Source of the DNA: Verrucomicrobiota bacterium
GTDB taxonomy: Bacteria; Verrucomicrobiota; Verrucomicrobiia; Limisphaerales; UBA9464
DNA: 64,000 nucleotides
NCBI GenBank assembly: GCA_017309115.1
Contig: JAFLEF010000011.1
Location: 1 to 64,000 of the forward strand
Reading direction: 5' to 3'
Part shown: positions 36,753 through 47,244 of the stretch, piece after piece
How positions within the stretch are numbered: position 1 is the stretch's first letter
How the letters are laid out: each line of letters starts with the position of its first letter
The notes under the pieces: model-generated
Told to the model about the DNA's origin: nothing
Database searches by the model: none
The model's input: only the letters and a program-made list of their open reading frames with translations
Made by a program: the position numbers and the translations under genes

Positions 36753-38057
36753 TCACGGCTGGCTGGTCTTCTGCTGACGCACCATTTCTTCGACGATAGC
36801 CCGGCCCTTTTCCCCAACCGACTCGACCGCGATACGTTCCATTTCCACGCGCAGCTTCTCCATGAGCGCCGCGGTCTCCGCCGGAGTGGGATTGCTCGGG
36901 AGCGTACCCCATTCACGGGTCAGTTCGGCTCCGCGCCTTTCGATGGCCGCGGCCAGATCGCGGACTTCACCGTCGGTCAGTTCAACGCCACCGGCCTGGG
37001 CGATCCTGGCGAGACTGTTCAAGCTCGCTTCTTCGCGTCGGGCTTGCCGCCGTTGCTCTTCCTGACGGTGCGCTTCCGCCTGATCTCGTTCGATTTCAAG
37101 GAGACGGTCTGGGTCGGTCGTTTCACGGAACCGCGCCATCACTTCGTCGCGGGCCGACGAAAACGACTCGCGCACTGAAGCTGGTAGGTGTTGCCGCACT
37201 TGTTCGACGTGGGCGTCCTGTTGGTTCACGCCGACGGCTTGGGCGGCGGCCACGAGGCGGCGGAATTCTTCTTCGTCCTTCGCGGCCGGCAGCGCGTCGC
37301 GGACAAAATCTGCCTCGGGTGAGGAACGCAGCTCGAGTTGCTCCGCTAGGTCCGGCCCCAACAGTTCGACGAGTTCTTGGCGTTGGCGTTCCCGGAGGTC
37401 GCGCAACTCCGTTCGGGTCCCGGAGTTCAGCAACTGCCCGTAGGCGCCGCGAATCAACGCCGTCTCATGTGCGCAGCGTTCCACTTCATGACGAGTCGTG
37501 AGTTCGGCGAAGGCCGCCTGCTGGTCTTCGGGAACGATGGAGGGTTCGTCGATGTCCCAGGTTCGATAAGCGCGGCGGATTTCTTCGGGGGAAACTCCCA
37601 GCAGCTTGGAGAGTTGATGATCTAGTGCCGCCCGGGCGCGGTTGATTTGCAGATGAAGGGGTTCGCGGGTCTCCTCTGATTCCCAACGGGATTGTTGCCA
37701 GTATTTTGAGTCGCGAATGGCCGCTCGTACCGGCGCCTCAACCTGCTCCTGCTGGCGACGGCCGACTGCCGCGATGGCAAAGGCCCGCACCGTCTCCTCG
37801 GGACAGCCAGCCTCGCGCAGCAACGTGACGAATCCCGCCTGGTCTCCAGCGGCCAGGGCCGCCCAGGGAGTGGCAAACTTTTCCCGAGGCGGCAGATCCC
37901 GGATCCAATCGGGACGAGATGGAGACGTCGCTTCCAGAATGGGGCGAGCCGGCACCGGCACGCGAGTCACTGGCGAGGCAGGCGAACGCGGCCACGAAAG
38001 GTAGGCCACACCGGATGCGACCGAGGCCAGCAACAGCAGCGCGAGCAGAGATTTCAT
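36753..38057 (-). CDS. Membrane-anchored helical protein related to the adjacent sigma factor's C-terminal domain
   Basis: The 434-residue protein has one N-terminal membrane segment or uncleaved signal (residues 2-20) and is otherwise helical and charged, with a coiled-coil stretch rich in Arg, Glu and Gln at about 325-360. Residues 75-122 (FVTLLREAGCPEETVR ... KYWQQ) align with residues 299-346 of the sigma factor encoded 16 bp upstream (FIANLRASGAPEQLIR ... AYWQKI). A second similarity joins ELLGPDLAEQ ... DEEEFRRL here to SILTPAQLQE ... TEQEFQKL there. It is very probably a detached copy of the sigma factor's extracytoplasmic domain. The function is unknown. Confidence 0.7.
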   Translation of the reverse strand: MKSLLALLLLASVASGVAYLSWPRSPASPVTRVPVPARPILEATSPSRPDWIRDLPPREKFATPWAALAAGDQAGFVTLLREAGCPEETVRAFAIAAVGRRQQEQVEAPVRAAIRDSKYWQQSRWESEETREPLHLQINRARAALDHQLSKLLGVSPEEIRRAYRTWDIDEPSIVPEDQQAAFAELTTRHEVERCAHETALIRGAYGQLLNSGTRTELRDLRERQRQELVELLGPDLAEQLELRSSPEADFVRDALPAAKDEEEFRRLVAAAQAVGVNQQDAHVEQVRQHLPASVRESFSSARDEVMARFRETTDPDRLLEIERDQAEAHRQEEQRRQARREEASLNSLARIAQAGGVELTDGEVRDLAAAIERRGAELTREWGTLPSNPTPAETAALMEKLRVEMERIAVESVGEKGRAIVEEMVRQQKTSQP

Positions 38058-38073
38058 GGTTGCAGATCAGTGA

Positions 38074-39918
38074 TCAGGGCTTTTCGAGGGCCTGCCACCA
38101 CGGCCAGTCTTGTTGCAGGTAACGCAGGCCGTTCAGACCAAGGATGGCGGTGATCGTCTCTTCGGTTCTTCGGACCAAGGCAGTGCGTTCCTGCTGGAGT
38201 TGTTCCGGCGGTAACTGGTTCTGCGTCCGCAGTCGCTGATCCTCAGCGAGCGTCGATTGTTTGATTTGCCAGACTTGGTCGGCCACGTCAGGCGGTAAGC
38301 CGGTCTGACGGACGTAGGTCACGGCGTAAATGTAGCTCAGGTCGGTCGCTCGGATGAAACTGGCGGCGCGTTTGGGACCGAAAACCATCTGGGCTTTGGC
38401 TTCACGTTCCCGGAAATCTTCGAGGCGTGTCGTGGGGCAGAGGAGGGAATGATCGTTGAGGTTGGCGAGCTTCTGAAATTCTTGCTCGGTGGGATCCCAG
38501 AGTCGCAGTTGGGCCTTCAAAGTTCGGTGCTCTTCCGAGTTCCGGTGGCGATACTCCTGCAACTGCGCGGGGGTGAGGATGGATTCCAGTGCCTCCAATC
38601 GGCGTTGCAGTCGGCGCTCCTGGTCAGGGCCGGTTTCCTCCGGTTGCTGCTCGGCCTGCTCCTGTCGCAGGATTGGCTCCAGAGCGGCGAAGGCGTGGGC
38701 CGCCGTCTCCGCCGGTAGCCAAGCCAGCTCCACGCGGAGCCAGTTCGGTTGGGCGAAGAGCAGGTTGAAGGCGTCATTGGGATCGGCCCCTGGGTCAAAC
38801 AGCCCGTGCAGGATCGCCGCCATTTCCGCACCCAGGTCCGCCAAGCGTTTTTGCTGTCCCGCCGAGGGCGGGCGATACGCGATCTTTTGCCAGTAAGCGC
38901 GCGGAAGAACCGGATCCATCGCTTCCCGGTAACGGGGCGCAAAGGTGCGCAGAAGCTCCAAGGCCACCACGTCGCGAATGAGTTGTTCGGGAGCTCCGCT
39001 GGCCCGCAAGTTGGCGATGAACTGCCGATAGTCGGTGGACTCGATGGCGTCCCAGCGGAAGCCGGCGGCCAAGTTAACGGGAGGGGGCTTTGTCGCGGGA
39101 TCGGGTTCGGTGAATTGGGCCTCAAAGGTCGGCGGCGGCGGGAGCGGTGGCGGCAACAAGCGCGGGCCAACGGCGGCTCCGGTCAACAGCACCGTGCCGA
39201 GGACAAGCCACTTTTTGGTGGTCATGAAAGCGGCAGCGACCTCGCCGAGTGTGGCCATCGTACCCCATGAGGCGGCGGGCACCGTCACGGCCGCACCGCT
39301 CACGGTGGCTGCCAAGGTCGAGGGCGCCGGCGACACGGCGTGCGTTCCCAGAATCGAACCCAAGGCCGCCGCAGTTGAAACCACCCCGCGACGGGCCAAC
39401 TCGTGCCGAAGGCGGTTCAGCGCCCGATCCACGCGCATTCGGGCGGCGTTCTCACCGATGCCCAAGGCACGACCTACCGCGGTCAGTGGCTGGTTCTGAA
39501 ACACGCGGAGCACCACTGCCTCGCGGTCCGCCGCGGACAGGCGGTGCATGGCTTCATCCAATAGCGGGCGAAGTTCGGCCCAATCTGGTGGAGGGGAACC
39601 CGGGACTTCATTCATAGCATGGGCGCGTTGTTCCCGGGCCAGCCGGCGTTTCTCGGACCGCTGGCTGCGGGCGGCGACATTCCTCGCGGTCGTGTAGAGC
39701 CAGCCGGCGAGGGACCGGTGGTTGGTCAGCCGACGGGCCTTTCTAGCCAATTCCACGAACACGGCCTGCGTCACGTCCTCGGCGTGGTGCGCATCGCCTG
39801 CCACTTGCCGGAGGGCAGCGGAATGCACCAAGTCGAGGTGCCGTCGCACCAGTTCGGCGAAGGCGGACTCCGCGCCCGTCTGGGCAAACTCGCGGAGCAG
39901 GCTGGCGTCGTCGTTCAT
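38074..39918 (-). CDS. ECF sigma factor with transmembrane segment and large C-terminal extension
   Basis: Residues 1-90 are sigma region 2 (LLREFAQTGAESAFAELVRR, then HAEDVTQAVFVELARK) and 115-175 are region 4 (LSAADREAVVLRVF, LGIGENAARMRVDRALNRLR). After an Ala-rich linker a hydrophobic helix follows at about 236-255 (WLVLGTVLLTGAAV), then a Pro-rich stretch and about 350 helical residues that should lie outside the cytoplasmic membrane. At 614 residues it is three times the size of an ordinary ECF factor. No anti-sigma gene is nearby, and the extension may take that role. The next gene resembles the extension and is probably in the same transcript. Confidence 0.85.
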   Translation of the reverse strand: MNDDASLLREFAQTGAESAFAELVRRHLDLVHSAALRQVAGDAHHAEDVTQAVFVELARKARRLTNHRSLAGWLYTTARNVAARSQRSEKRRLAREQRAHAMNEVPGSPPPDWAELRPLLDEAMHRLSAADREAVVLRVFQNQPLTAVGRALGIGENAARMRVDRALNRLRHELARRGVVSTAAALGSILGTHAVSPAPSTLAATVSGAAVTVPAASWGTMATLGEVAAAFMTTKKWLVLGTVLLTGAAVGPRLLPPPLPPPPTFEAQFTEPDPATKPPPVNLAAGFRWDAIESTDYRQFIANLRASGAPEQLIRDVVALELLRTFAPRYREAMDPVLPRAYWQKIAYRPPSAGQQKRLADLGAEMAAILHGLFDPGADPNDAFNLLFAQPNWLRVELAWLPAETAAHAFAALEPILRQEQAEQQPEETGPDQERRLQRRLEALESILTPAQLQEYRHRNSEEHRTLKAQLRLWDPTEQEFQKLANLNDHSLLCPTTRLEDFREREAKAQMVFGPKRAASFIRATDLSYIYAVTYVRQTGLPPDVADQVWQIKQSTLAEDQRLRTQNQLPPEQLQQERTALVRRTEETITAILGLNGLRYLQQDWPWWQALEKP

Positions 39919-40136
39919 CGGCGTTTCACTGGATAATCCCCATCGGCCAGCTGGACCGCACAGAAAATCACCGCGTTGGCGTCCCTGAGTTAGACCCCAA
40001 CCCGTTCCCTGTTTCCTCTTTTTCGTCTGCGGTCCTCTGCGCCCTCGGTGGATAACCCAGCCGGGGAATTTCGGCTGAGGGCTATTGGCCGACTTGGAGG
40101 TTGAGCGCGTTCGGGGGACTTCAGTACGTTTCCTCC

Positions 40137-41549
40137 ATGGCCAGCGGGAATTTTCTTTCGCGACGGCGGGCGCTGCAGGCGGCGGCCTGCGGGTTCGGCT
40201 GGATGGCCTGGTCGGGTCTGGCGGGAGCGGACGCGGTGCGGGAACGGATCGCGCGGCCGCTGATCCGGCCGCGGGCCAAGCGGGTGATCTTCCTGTTCAT
40301 GCAGGGCGGGCCGAGTCAGGTGGATACCTACGACTACAAGCCCGCGCTGGATCGGCACGAAGGTCAACGGCTGGGCTTCGACGACGCCCGGACGATTGCC
40401 AATACCGGTCAGCGGGGTAGTGAACAACGGGTGATGAAGTCGCCCTGGAAGTTCGCCCAGTACGGTCAGAGCGGACGGTGGGTGAGCGAACTGTTCCCGC
40501 ACACCGCGCAACATGTGGATGACTTGTGCTTCATTCACTCAATGCAGACCGAAGGGGTGGCGCACGGTCCGGCGACGCTCTTTTTGCACTGCGGTTCCAC
40601 CAACTTCGTTCGGCCCAGCATGGGGGCGTGGGTGAGCTACGGCTTGGGCACCGAGAACGAGAATCTACCGGCGTTCGTCACCATCGCGCCGAGCCTCGGC
40701 AATGGTGGGGCGCGTAATTGGGGGAACGCCTTTCTGCCGGCGACGCATCAGGGAACGGCCTTGGGCCTGGCCGGTCAGCCGGCGCGGGACATCGTTTTGC
40801 GCAACGTGCGGAGTTCCCGGTCGCCAGCGGCGGCCCGGCGTCAGTTCGAGTTGCTCCGGGAGATCAACGCCGAACAGATGAAGGCGCATCCGGGCGACGA
40901 CGAACTGGAGGCGGCCTTGCAGTCCTATGAACTGGCGTGGCGACTGCAAAGTCACGCGCCGACGGTGCTGGATCTGGCCGACGAATCGCCGGCGACGCTG
41001 GCGCAGTACGGGATTGGCGAGAAGGGGACCGATGACTTTGGTCGGCAGTGTTTGCTGGCGCGGCGGTTGTGTGAAGCCGGGGTCCGGTTCGTGCAGGTGA
41101 CCTATGGCGACAACACGGCCAATCCACGGTGGGATCAGCATTCCAATCTGCCCAAGCACGCCGAACACGCACAAGCCACCGACAAACCGGTGGCGGGTTT
41201 GCTGGCCGATTTGAAGCAGCGCGGACTGTTGGAAGACACGTTGGTGTGGTGGGGGGCGGAGTTTGGTCGGACACCGTACGCGGAGAAAAACGGGACTGGA
41301 CGGGATCACAATCCCGGCGGCTTCACGGTGTGGCTGGCCGGGGGTGGCGTGAAATCAGGATTCGCGTTGGGAGCCACGGACGAGCTCGGGCATCGGGCGG
41401 TGCAGGATCCGGTTCATCTGCACGATTTGCACGCCACGATGCTGCATCTGATGGGGCTGGACCACGAGCAACTGACCTACCGCTATGACGGTCGCGACTA
41501 TCGGCTGACCGATGTCCACGGCAGTGTGATTCGGCAGATCCTGGCGTGA
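40137..41549 (+). CDS. DUF1501 family Tat-exported protein
   Basis: The ATG at 40137 gives 470 residues with a twin-arginine signal SRRRALQAAACGFGWMAW. The body has the DUF1501 (sulfatase-like) signatures: VIFLFMQGGPSQVDTYDYKP, GAWVSYGLGTEN, DDFGRQCLLARRLCEAG and VWWGAEFGRTPYAEKNGTGR. These proteins have an alkaline-phosphatase/sulfatase fold and are strongly expanded in PVC bacteria, usually beside a DUF1549/DUF1553 partner. This copy has no partner on its own strand. A TTG upstream lies right on a GGAGG and is not a workable start. Confidence 0.88.
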   Translation: MASGNFLSRRRALQAAACGFGWMAWSGLAGADAVRERIARPLIRPRAKRVIFLFMQGGPSQVDTYDYKPALDRHEGQRLGFDDARTIANTGQRGSEQRVMKSPWKFAQYGQSGRWVSELFPHTAQHVDDLCFIHSMQTEGVAHGPATLFLHCGSTNFVRPSMGAWVSYGLGTENENLPAFVTIAPSLGNGGARNWGNAFLPATHQGTALGLAGQPARDIVLRNVRSSRSPAAARRQFELLREINAEQMKAHPGDDELEAALQSYELAWRLQSHAPTVLDLADESPATLAQYGIGEKGTDDFGRQCLLARRLCEAGVRFVQVTYGDNTANPRWDQHSNLPKHAEHAQATDKPVAGLLADLKQRGLLEDTLVWWGAEFGRTPYAEKNGTGRDHNPGGFTVWLAGGGVKSGFALGATDELGHRAVQDPVHLHDLHATMLHLMGLDHEQLTYRYDGRDYRLTDVHGSVIRQILA

Positions 41550-41593
41550 TCCGAGAGCTTCGTTCCCTCGGTGGATTCGAGGAATGAGGCGGA

Positions 41594-43048
41594 TCAGCTG
41601 AAGAGCCCCAACACAGGATCAGCTTGGACCAGTTCCCGGGGCTGGTTCAGATGGTTCATGACCATCGTATGCGGATTGATGCCGAGCGCGTGGTAGATCG
41701 TGGCCACGATCTGGGTGGGGTGCACCGGATTCTCCGCCGGGCTACTGGCGGTGGCGTCGGACTTGCCGTAGAGCGCGCCGCGGCTGACCCCGGCGCCGGC
41801 GATGAAGGCGGTGTAGCAGTATGGCCAGTGGTCGCGGCCATCCGGAGAATTCGTATTGCCGCTGGTGCTGACCCCCAGGCGCGGGCTGCGGCCGAATTCA
41901 CCGAGGGCGACCACCAAGGTTTCCTTGAGCAGACCCCGTTGGTCCATGTCGGCGATCAGGGCGCTCAGACCGGAATCGAGTTTGGGGCAGTGAAGATTTC
42001 GGAGCGGACCGAAGTTGGCGGCATGGGTGTCCCAAGCATCGACGGTGGGATCGCCATTGGCCACGGCGGGCCAGTTCATTTGGACCACGCGGGTGCCGGC
42101 TTCGATGAGGCGCCGGGCCAGCAGACAGCCCTGGCCGAAGGTGTGTCGGCCATAGAGATCGCGGATGGCGTCGGGTTCCTTGGCGAGATCGAAGGCGTCC
42201 CGGGCCCGGCCGCTGCTGACGAGGTCGAAGGCTTTTTGGTAGTAGCTGTCGAGCGCGTATTTCCCGACGGCTTTCTCCATGTCGGGCATAGCCTCATTCA
42301 CCGTCTTGAGCAGCGACTCCCGTCGGCTGAGGCGTTCCTTGGAGACCTCTTTGCGCAGGGTGAGGTCGGCCAAATTGATCTCCTTGGCGGGGTCTTGGTA
42401 GAAGTAATACGGGTCGTAGGCGGCGCCCAAAAAGCCCGCCGTACCGCCTTTGCCAATCACGTTGGATTCCTGGAGGGCGCGCGGAAGCATGACGAAGGGC
42501 AGCATGGGCACTTCGGGCGGCTTCAACCGGGCAATCTGCGAACCCAAGTGCGGGAAGTCATTGGGCGCGGGCGGCTCCAATTGTCCCGACGGCGACACCC
42601 GGTCCGGCGTGTAGCCGGTCATGATCTGGTAAATGGCGGCGGTGTGATTGAAGAGGCCCACGGGCGTGTAGCTCATGGAACGGATGAGCGTCGCCTTGTC
42701 CATCTGCTGCGCGAGCTTGGGCATCACTTCGCTCAAATGAATTCCCGTGACCTTGCTGCGAATCGGTTTGAAGTCGCCCCGGACGTTTGAGGGCGCATCC
42801 GGCTTGGGATCCCAGATGTCGATGTGGCTGGGTCCGCCCTGGAGATAGAGAATGATGACCGATTTGGCCTGGCCCCAGCCGTTCTTGGGCTGGTTGGGGG
42901 CGGGACCGGTGCCGGGCGCCTGTTGGGCCTGAATGCGGAGGATGTCGCTCAGGCTGAGTCCAACGAGGCCGGCACCGCCAAGACGAAGGAATTCACGACG
43001 GCTGAATCCGTCACAGGTGGCGCCGTATTTTCCGGGAATCGAGATCAT
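41594..43048 (-). CDS. DUF1501 family Tat-exported protein
   Basis: The ATG at 43048 gives 484 residues with Tat motif [23 protein letters not shown]1501 signatures include [40 protein letters not shown] and [14 protein letters not shown]. It follows a DUF1549/DUF1553 gene after 20 bp, the standard PVC pair thought to act together on exported organic or sulfated substrates, though the biochemistry is not established. It is tail to tail with another DUF1501 gene. Confidence 0.9.
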   Translation of the reverse strand: MISIPGKYGATCDGFSRREFLRLGGAGLVGLSLSDILRIQAQQAPGTGPAPNQPKNGWGQAKSVIILYLQGGPSHIDIWDPKPDAPSNVRGDFKPIRSKVTGIHLSEVMPKLAQQMDKATLIRSMSYTPVGLFNHTAAIYQIMTGYTPDRVSPSGQLEPPAPNDFPHLGSQIARLKPPEVPMLPFVMLPRALQESNVIGKGGTAGFLGAAYDPYYFYQDPAKEINLADLTLRKEVSKERLSRRESLLKTVNEAMPDMEKAVGKYALDSYYQKAFDLVSSGRARDAFDLAKEPDAIRDLYGRHTFGQGCLLARRLIEAGTRVVQMNWPAVANGDPTVDAWDTHAANFGPLRNLHCPKLDSGLSALIADMDQRGLLKETLVVALGEFGRSPRLGVSTSGNTNSPDGRDHWPYCYTAFIAGAGVSRGALYGKSDATASSPAENPVHPTQIVATIYHALGINPHTMVMNHLNQPRELVQADPVLGLFS

Positions 43049-43068
43049 GGGGGAGGGGGCGGGACGGG

Positions 43069-45588
43069 TTACCGGTTGAAGAGGAAGGCGGGGCTGTTGA
43101 GCAGGGCCCAAGTGAGATCCTGGGCGCTTTCGAGACGTTGGTCGCCGGTCCCGAGTTTAAGTCGGGTCAGTTCCTGCTCCGTGGGGAACCGGCTGAGGCA
43201 GCTGAGGTAGATTTCCTCAATGACTTTGCGGTCGTCGGCTTCGGATTGCACCAGCTTGGCCAGGCGATTGTCGGGACTGGTCACGCATTCTCCGAGGGTG
43301 GGTCCGTTGATGAGGTTGAGCGCGTGGGAGAGGGTGACGTTGCTGGAGCGTTCGCATTCGCAGGCGCTCTGACGCTTGGGTCGGCCGAAGAGGGCGAGGA
43401 AGTCATTGCCGCCGACCATGCCGTCGGGCAGTTCCACGGCGCGCAATCCGGCGGGCAGATCCTTGAACTGAGCGCGGTGTCCGGTGGCGAGCGAAACCGC
43501 GTCGAGAAGCTGTTCCGCGCTCAACCGGCGGGGAGTGGCATGGGAGAAGTTGGCGAGGTCATCTTCGTTCCAGCGGTTGGGCACGATGCTCAGCTGATAG
43601 GCCCGGGACTGGCAGATCGTGGTCAGCAGGGTTCGCACGTTGTAGCCGCTGGCGAGGAAATCTCGGGTGAGCGCGTCGAGCAGTTCCGGATTGCTGGGAG
43701 GATTTCCGGCCCGGATATCGTCCACGGGATCGATGATTCCCCGGCCGAAGAAGTAGCTCCAGAAGCGGTTGACCGTGGAGCGGGCGAAATAGGGGTTGTC
43801 TGCGGAAGTGAGCCAAGCCGCAAAGGCTACCCGGCGATCCTGGCCGCTGACGGGTTCAGCGGCGGCGCCGTAGGGAACCCGGGCCGACATCACCCGGCCG
43901 TCTTTGGGATGTTTGACATCACCGCCCTGATAGTTCTGGTAGACGATCTCCTCTGAGACCTGTTCCGAGGCGTAGGTCTCGTTGGCCCGAATCAGCGTGT
44001 CGCGACCCAGTGTGCCGCGTTTGAAGGCCACCTGGGCAAAGAAGGCACCGAACTCGTAGTACTGATTCTGGGTCCAGCGCTCGAAGGGATGATCGTGGCA
44101 CTTGTTGCAGTTGAAACGAACGCCCAGGAACGTTTGGGAAACGTCCTCGGTCATTTTGTCCGGGTCCCGCAGGACGCGCAGGTAATTGCCGGCCGGATTC
44201 TCGAAGGTGCTGCCCTTGGCTAGGATGAGTTCCCGGACGAATTGGTCGTAGGGTCGGTTATGAGCGAACTGCTGTTCGATCCAGTTGCGGAAGACCCACA
44301 CGCCTTTCTTGCCCAGGTTCTCGGAATTGCATTGGAGTAAATCGGCGAATTTGTTGGCCCAGAACGCAGCATAGGCCGGCGAGCCCACCAACCGTTCCAC
44401 CAGTTTGTCCCGCTTCTGACGGGTCTCGGTGGCGTCGCTGAGAAACGCGCGGACGGCGTCGGCTGTGGGCGGTTGACCGGTGAGATCGAGATAGACCCGA
44501 CGGATGAACTCGGCATCGGTGCAGAGGTCGCTGGGATTGATCTTCATCTTCGCCAGTTTGGCGTTGATGAAGCGGTCCACAGCGTTGTTCTCGGGCATCG
44601 GGGCGAAGGTGAATCCGGAGCGGTCGCCCATGACCACGACTTCGCGGGCGGCATAGAGACCTTCGTACCGAACCAGGACCGCCATTTCGCCACGGCGCAG
44701 CGCGGTGAGCGTGTGGTCTTTCACCAAGGCGATTTCCTCGTTGTTGCTGGAGAGGATGGCTTCGCGGGTGACGTCGCGGGTGGAGCCGTCGGGATACGTC
44801 GCCAGCACCAGGAATTGCTGCTGTCGACCGGGCAGATCCAGTTCCACCACCTCCGGGAGGATGGTCAGGTTGGTGGCCCGAGCCGGGAGGGGATCCTCGT
44901 AACGCGCGCCTTCGGCAATCCATTGGCGCAGCAATTGGTGATAGCGGGATCCGGGTGGCAGCGCCTGGCCGCCTTCATGGGGAACGTCGCCCAGCGGCTT
45001 TTGCAGCATGAGCGAGTCGTCGACCTTCACCCGGTTGAAGCGTCGGCCGCTCAGATCGTTGATCAGCGCCTGATAGTCGTAATCCGGATCGTAACCGCGC
45101 AACGACAGCTTGAAGCCGTTCTTACCCTTGGCCGAGCCGTGGCAGGTGCCCTGATTGCAACTCGCCCGGGACAGGACCGGTTCGATGTCGCGGACGAATC
45201 CCACCGGTCGAGAGGCAACGCTGGTGACCTGCACCGGTAGTTTCACTGATTGGCCCGCTGCGGAAACCGTGACCTGAAACTCGCCTGCCTGGAGTCCGCT
45301 CAGGAAGTGGTCCGGACCGACAATGAGGTTCGTGGAGGACGGTTGAAAGGTGGCGTCGGAGGTCAGATCGATAGTTCCGCCGTCGGGGCGTTGGCCCAGA
45401 ACGAGCACCCGGCGCGCGTCCCGGGCATCGGTCAACGTCAGGGAAGCCGGCAGAAGCTTCAGCGATTGAATCTGGGGAAGGGCGGGGCGGGGCGGAATAA
45501 CCTTGTCGCTGGCCGGGGCGGCGGCAAAGGCGGACGCGATCCCGAGCAGGAAGAAAATCCAAATCCGGTGAAGACAGGGGAAACGCAT
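43069..45588 (-). CDS. DUF1549/DUF1553 exported protein
   Basis: From the ATG at 45588 the product has 839 residues, with signal peptide [20 protein letters not shown] and an Ig-like N-terminal domain. DUF1549 follows (about 320-540) with [19 protein letters not shown] and [17 protein letters not shown] (a CxxCH heme-like motif), and DUF1553 (about 600-830) with [33 protein letters not shown] and [16 protein letters not shown]. An earlier [19 protein letters not shown] also has CxxxxCH spacing. The gene heads an operon with the DUF1501 gene. Known only as a periplasmic family of PVC bacteria. Confidence 0.9.
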   Translation of the reverse strand: MRFPCLHRIWIFFLLGIASAFAAAPASDKVIPPRPALPQIQSLKLLPASLTLTDARDARRVLVLGQRPDGGTIDLTSDATFQPSSTNLIVGPDHFLSGLQAGEFQVTVSAAGQSVKLPVQVTSVASRPVGFVRDIEPVLSRASCNQGTCHGSAKGKNGFKLSLRGYDPDYDYQALINDLSGRRFNRVKVDDSLMLQKPLGDVPHEGGQALPPGSRYHQLLRQWIAEGARYEDPLPARATNLTILPEVVELDLPGRQQQFLVLATYPDGSTRDVTREAILSSNNEEIALVKDHTLTALRRGEMAVLVRYEGLYAAREVVVMGDRSGFTFAPMPENNAVDRFINAKLAKMKINPSDLCTDAEFIRRVYLDLTGQPPTADAVRAFLSDATETRQKRDKLVERLVGSPAYAAFWANKFADLLQCNSENLGKKGVWVFRNWIEQQFAHNRPYDQFVRELILAKGSTFENPAGNYLRVLRDPDKMTEDVSQTFLGVRFNCNKCHDHPFERWTQNQYYEFGAFFAQVAFKRGTLGRDTLIRANETYASEQVSEEIVYQNYQGGDVKHPKDGRVMSARVPYGAAAEPVSGQDRRVAFAAWLTSADNPYFARSTVNRFWSYFFGRGIIDPVDDIRAGNPPSNPELLDALTRDFLASGYNVRTLLTTICQSRAYQLSIVPNRWNEDDLANFSHATPRRLSAEQLLDAVSLATGHRAQFKDLPAGLRAVELPDGMVGGNDFLALFGRPKRQSACECERSSNVTLSHALNLINGPTLGECVTSPDNRLAKLVQSEADDRKVIEEIYLSCLSRFPTEQELTRLKLGTGDQRLESAQDLTWALLNSPAFLFNR

Positions 45589-45886
45589 GGCTCGGGAGGG
45601 CAGTTCGACGAAGGCTAGGCACACGTGGAGGCCGTCTCAAGATCGATTCACGGAGAATGCCGTGGTCGCGGGAAGGCGGTTGGGCTCGATAGTGGCAAGT
45701 GCGGGACATTGCCAGCGGCGCGTTGGATCTTTATCGTGACCTCCATCCGCGAATGGGAAAGCTTGGTTCGCTCGGGCTTGGCGACAGGGCCACGGCGCCC
45801 CGGGGAGAAAACAAGTCGGAAAGCGGGAGGGTGGGTGTCCGAAGCGAGGGACTTACCAGAGTCAGCCCGAGTTCGATCTGGCGTTT

Positions 45887-47239
45887 ATGAATCCTGACCA
45901 GACTGTGGCTGGGATTCCTGCCAACGAGCGGGTTGGGAATCGGGAATGGTCGGATCCGGTTCTCCAATTGGCGAGCCACGTCGGACGATTGGTGGCCCGG
46001 TTCCAGGAACGAACTCCGCTCTGGGAAGAGATCTGCCGTTTGACACTTTCCGTCGGAGGGTTCGCGGAATCTTGGTTCGGCCGGTATCACCCGGAAACCG
46101 GGCTGGTTTATGGTTTGGCTCAGGCGGGCCAGGGCACGGTAGCTGCCGGTCGTTGGGAGGCGAGGTGGGATCGGTGGCGGGCCGAGGAGCTGTTCCGGGC
46201 AGATTCGGGAGCGGTCCCGGTTCGGTGGGTTCATGATCCCTTGGCCGCTCCCGCGGCAACAACGGCCCAAGTGGGACTGATTGTCCTGGCTCCGTTGGGA
46301 TCTCCGAGCGGCGTCTTTGGTCTGGTGCCCTTAGAGGGAATGGTGCCGGCCAATCCGCCGGAGCGTGTTCTGGAGTGGCTGCGGGCACCCTTGGAAATTG
46401 CCCTGGCTTGGGAGGAACGACAGGAGCAGTGGCGTCGCCGGGATCACGACCTGCGCCAGAGCGAGGCTCGTTTGCGTGAGCGTCTGGGCGATCTGCGGCT
46501 GATGGCGGCGACCGAACGGCTTGCGGACGAGCAGGCGCTGCGAGAAACCCACCGACGACTTCGGGCGTTGGCAGTGCGGATGGAGTCCATTCAAGAAGAG
46601 GAGCGGGCGCGAATCTCCCGAGAGATTCATGATGAGCTGGGCCAGAAAATCACGGGGCTCAAGATGGATTTGTATCGGATGGAGGAACGCCTGCCGCAGT
46701 TGCAGGAAGGAAGCGTACGGGGGCAACTGGAAGACAGCATGGTCTCTGCGAGTGCGTCGGCGGATGAAATCATGTCGTCGATCCAACGCATCGCCTCCGA
46801 ATTGCGACCGGCCTTGCTGGATCGGTTGGGACTGCTTCCGGCGGTTCGGTTCGAGGCGCAAAAATTCCAGGAACGGACGGGCACCCAGGTTCATCTGGAA
46901 TTGCCGGAGGACGGTCTGGTGGTGGAACCATCAGTGACCACGGCGGCCTATCGGATTTTCCAGGAGATTCTGACCAATGTGACCCGCCATGCCCAAGCCA
47001 CGGCGATCGATGTTTCCCTGCAACGGGAAGGGGACCGGCTGCGATTGCGCGTTCGCGACAACGGCCGGGGGGTGACCGACGAGGAATTGCGTCATCCGCG
47101 TTCGCTGGGCCTGTTGGGAATGTCGGAACGTGCGGCCATGGTGGGAGGAAGCGTGGAGATTCGCGGGTCCAGTCCTGGAACCACCGTGACGCTGCTGCTT
47201 CCACTTTCGCCTGGGGTGCCTTCCTCACCCAAATCCTGA
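45887..47239 (+). CDS. NarX-type sensor histidine kinase
   Basis: The 450-residue protein has a GAF-like N-terminal sensor half (about 25-175) without membrane segments, a coiled-coil (about 180-240), then a HisKA_3 domain with EEERARISREIHDELGQK and phospho-acceptor His248. The ATPase part has the N box FQEILTNVTRHAQA, DNGRGV and SLGLLGMSERA. The kinase is probably soluble. The LuxR-type response regulator six bases downstream is the likely partner. Confidence 0.93.
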   Translation: MNPDQTVAGIPANERVGNREWSDPVLQLASHVGRLVARFQERTPLWEEICRLTLSVGGFAESWFGRYHPETGLVYGLAQAGQGTVAAGRWEARWDRWRAEELFRADSGAVPVRWVHDPLAAPAATTAQVGLIVLAPLGSPSGVFGLVPLEGMVPANPPERVLEWLRAPLEIALAWEERQEQWRRRDHDLRQSEARLRERLGDLRLMAATERLADEQALRETHRRLRALAVRMESIQEEERARISREIHDELGQKITGLKMDLYRMEERLPQLQEGSVRGQLEDSMVSASASADEIMSSIQRIASELRPALLDRLGLLPAVRFEAQKFQERTGTQVHLELPEDGLVVEPSVTTAAYRIFQEILTNVTRHAQATAIDVSLQREGDRLRLRVRDNGRGVTDEELRHPRSLGLLGMSERAAMVGGSVEIRGSSPGTTVTLLLPLSPGVPSSPKS

Positions 47240-47244
47240 GGCCG

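Noticed and set aside
41624..42790. 388-codon plus-strand frame opposite a DUF1501 gene
   Set aside because: It is the complement of conserved DUF1501 codons with no motif of its own.
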